Shown piece by piece: positions 9,356-10,979 of a stretch of DNA of 10,979 nucleotides (its first letter is position 1; each line of letters begins with the position of its first letter). The DNA comes from Hamiltosporidium magnivora. Lineage: Eukaryota; Microsporidia; Dubosqiidae. Both the position numbers and the translations under genes were made by a program. The stretch is from positions 1-10,979 of the forward strand of contig PITI01000551.1 of assembly GCA_004325065.1 (NCBI GenBank), written 5' to 3'. The notes beneath the pieces are model-generated. The model was not told where the DNA came from. It ran no database searches and was given only the letters and a program-made list of their open reading frames with translations.

Positions 9356-9460
9356 TCATATAGCATTTAGTAGGTAAGAGCATAATTTAAAAAATTTTCT
9401 ATTAAAGTTTTCTTGCAAATCATTAACCCTATTTAAATATCTCCTACTTAAAAACTCAAC

Positions 9461-9787
9461 TTACAATTCTTTTTCTTCTGCAAAAAATTCCTTAGAATCC
9501 AAAAAAATCAGTGTTAAATAGCTATGATATTTTAAATTTATCATGAAGGCATCTATGATTCCAATTTGAAAAACATTTGATTTTTGCACTTTGTTGCAAC
9601 AAACACTATAAATGTAGCACAATATATCAAAACTTATATATATTTCTACTTCATCTGACACAAAAAATATTTTTTCAAAGATAATTTGGTTGTAACGCAT
9701 AACTTTCAGAAAAACAACACAACAGCTTTTCATTTGTTCTAATTTAAACAAAATATAAATTTTCAAATTGTTCTGGATTTTAGCCAA
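9461..9787 (-). CDS. Longest open frame, 108 residues, hypothetical and doubtful
   Basis: This minus-strand frame starts at TTG; the first ATG is 18 codons later (the M of EQMKSCC), and the stop upstream is TGA at 9,800-9,802, so the true start is unclear and no ribosome-binding site is visible. The protein would be mixed, with K and E throughout, several cysteines (SCCVVF, CYIYSVCCNK) and an acidic end (FFAEEKEL). There is no signal peptide, clear membrane span or known motif. By my tally G+C at codon positions 1, 2 and 3 is about 31, 18 and 28%. In such A+T-rich DNA a functional gene would normally have its lowest G+C at position 3, so the pattern argues against active coding. The frame is longer than expected by chance (I estimate about 0.05 such frames per window). 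It may be the 3' part of a decayed gene whose 5' part lies in the block at 9,781-10,320. Confidence 0.25.
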   Translation of the reverse strand: MAKIQNNLKIYILFKLEQMKSCCVVFLKVMRYNQIIFEKIFFVSDEVEIYISFDILCYIYSVCCNKVQKSNVFQIGIIDAFMINLKYHSYLTLIFLDSKEFFAEEKEL

Positions 9788-10320
9788 GCTAGAAAATGTT
9801 CAAGTCTACTGTTCATATACACTCCAAAATTGTTCATGAACATCAAAATATTCTTCACAAATCTTAAATATAGCAGATTAAATAAACAATAGACATTAAA
9901 TTCCTTGCTGCCAATTGTGCTTCTTTTTCACTTCTCCCGCCTCAAAATACTAGAAATTTGGTTCAAATCAGAAGGAAGAGATACTATTAAATTTAAAACC
10001 TTTTTTTAAAAAAAATTATTTCAAAAATACGAAAATCTGGAATCAATTTAAAACAACCAATCATCTGATTCATAAACTTTCAGGGCGTTGTGCAAAATAT
10101 CCAAAAGCGTCATAATGTTACCTACGTGTCATATATCATATCTATACCGAAGCAATTTCTAAAAGAAATTCATTTTTTCGGCAATTCCTTGGGATGAAAA
10201 GAAAGGTTGTGAACATTAAATATACTCAGCGGTGGCGCTATTTAACTCATTATGTTTATTCATGTTCATATTGTGTGATATCTATCCTCATTTCAATTGT
10301 TACAGAGGAAAAAATATTTT
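9781..10320 (-). pseudogene. Possible gene debris in a G+C-raised block
   Basis: Line counts average about 31% G+C, with 43% at 9,901-9,960 and 42% at 10,081-10,140. On the minus strand, short frame pieces of plausible protein composition follow one another with frameshifts and stops between them. They include MTLLDILHNALKVYESDDWL (start 10,115), a piece with SLPSDLNQISSILRRE (about 9,990-9,940), one with EKEAQLAARNLMSIVYLI (about 9,942-9,888) and one with KICEEYFDVHEQFWSVYEQ (about 9,866-9,810). The last is in frame with the 108-residue frame, broken by TAG and TGA near 9,800-9,808. The order fits a gene damaged by frameshifts, but A+T-rich DNA readily yields such pieces and I recognise no family. 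Confidence 0.3.
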
Positions 10321-10979
10321 GATTTCAGAACAAAGGGTAGAAATTGAAAAAAATTTATAACAAAGAAAATTGTTAAGACGTAAATCTTTATTAAATTTAA
10401 TGCTACTGCTAATCTATTTATATTTTATATGTTGCAAGGATTGTTTAAATTTCTACTATATATTTTTTTGTTTTTAGAATTAAACACTGTATTATTGAAA
10501 CATCATTTTAGTAGGTTTGCTTTAAATAAATATAGAATTCTTCAATTTATAAATTAAGCTTCTTATATAAAGATTTGTATATTAAATCAATTTATTTTTC
10601 ATATTATAGGATTTCAATCTTTTAATACATCAATTTATTTCTAAAACACACGAAAAACTTCCAAAGAAATGTATAATATATTTAAAATAACTTTTACTAA
10701 GACTTAAATCATACATATTTAAAATTATGTAATTTTAGTCTGATGAGGAATTTAAATTGTATTTGTAATGATTTTTATAATTAATAACGTTCTAATAAAT
10801 ATTTCAGAATATAAATAAAAACATACTTTAGAATAATTAAAGGCAAAGGAAAATTATTATGACATTTTTTTTTATATTAAATATCAATATGATTTAAAAA
10901 AAAATTGTTTATTCGCAGATATTTGATTATGATTTTCCTCTTTAAAACTATTTAAGTTTCATCAAATTAAAACATTTTT
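10321..10979. other. A+T-rich non-coding stretch
   Basis: No open frame of note, RNA gene or repeat is supported. Composition is back near the background level. The window ends inside this stretch. Confidence 0.55.

Noticed and set aside
9831..9842. 12-base palindrome TGTTCATGAACA
   Set aside because: Perfect 12-base palindromes are expected more than once at this composition, and there is no gene start or second copy next to it.
9955..9975. GGTTCAAATCA like a tRNA B box
   Set aside because: The flanks do not form a T-stem and no acceptor or anticodon arm is found at the right distance.

Overview
This 10,979-base window is extremely A+T-rich and holds no gene that I can name. The 60-base lines I counted in the background run from about 10 to 22% G+C, typically 15-16%. 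No stretch reads as a conventional protein gene: the longest stop-bounded frame gives about 108 residues, and the other frames over 60 codons are compositional. I found no rRNA, tRNA, CRISPR array, insertion-sequence ends or recognisable transposase. Long non-coding stretches at this composition fit intergenic DNA of a very A+T-rich eukaryotic nucleus (some protists, microsporidia or fungi), a large organellar spacer, or a heavily eroded symbiont genome. The long simple TA repeats usual in Plasmodium or Dictyostelium spacers are scarce. I cannot assign the organism.

Layout. Positions 1-360 are A-rich and featureless. Positions 361-1,160 are milder in composition (about 28% G+C by count) without a convincing gene. 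Positions 1,161-3,200 are plain A+T-rich DNA with two small perfect inverted repeats. From about 3,200 to 4,900 the + strand becomes strongly T-rich, and inside this lies a run of T-tracts at about 10-base spacing (4,572-4,824) that should be intrinsically curved DNA. A short interrupted direct repeat sits at 3,477-3,563. Positions 4,900-6,380 are plain.

The most structured part is 6,383-7,740. It starts with a degenerate tandem array of a roughly 52-base unit (6,383-6,613). About 340 bases later comes a G+C-raised island (6,961-7,740, about 31% G+C, peaking at 45%) that contains an 88-codon open frame on the minus strand without a good start codon (6,952-7,218). A cluster of overlapping inverted repeats lies at 7,263-7,312. 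Positions 7,741-9,355 are plain again. The longest open frame is on the minus strand at 9,461-9,787, followed by a second G+C-raised block (9,781-10,320) with short frame pieces that could be the debris of a decayed gene. The last 660 bases are plain.

The genes cannot be put into a shared pathway because none is identified. My best reading is spacer DNA carrying a minisatellite, a curved segment and perhaps two or three old gene remnants whose G+C content has not yet fallen to the background level.
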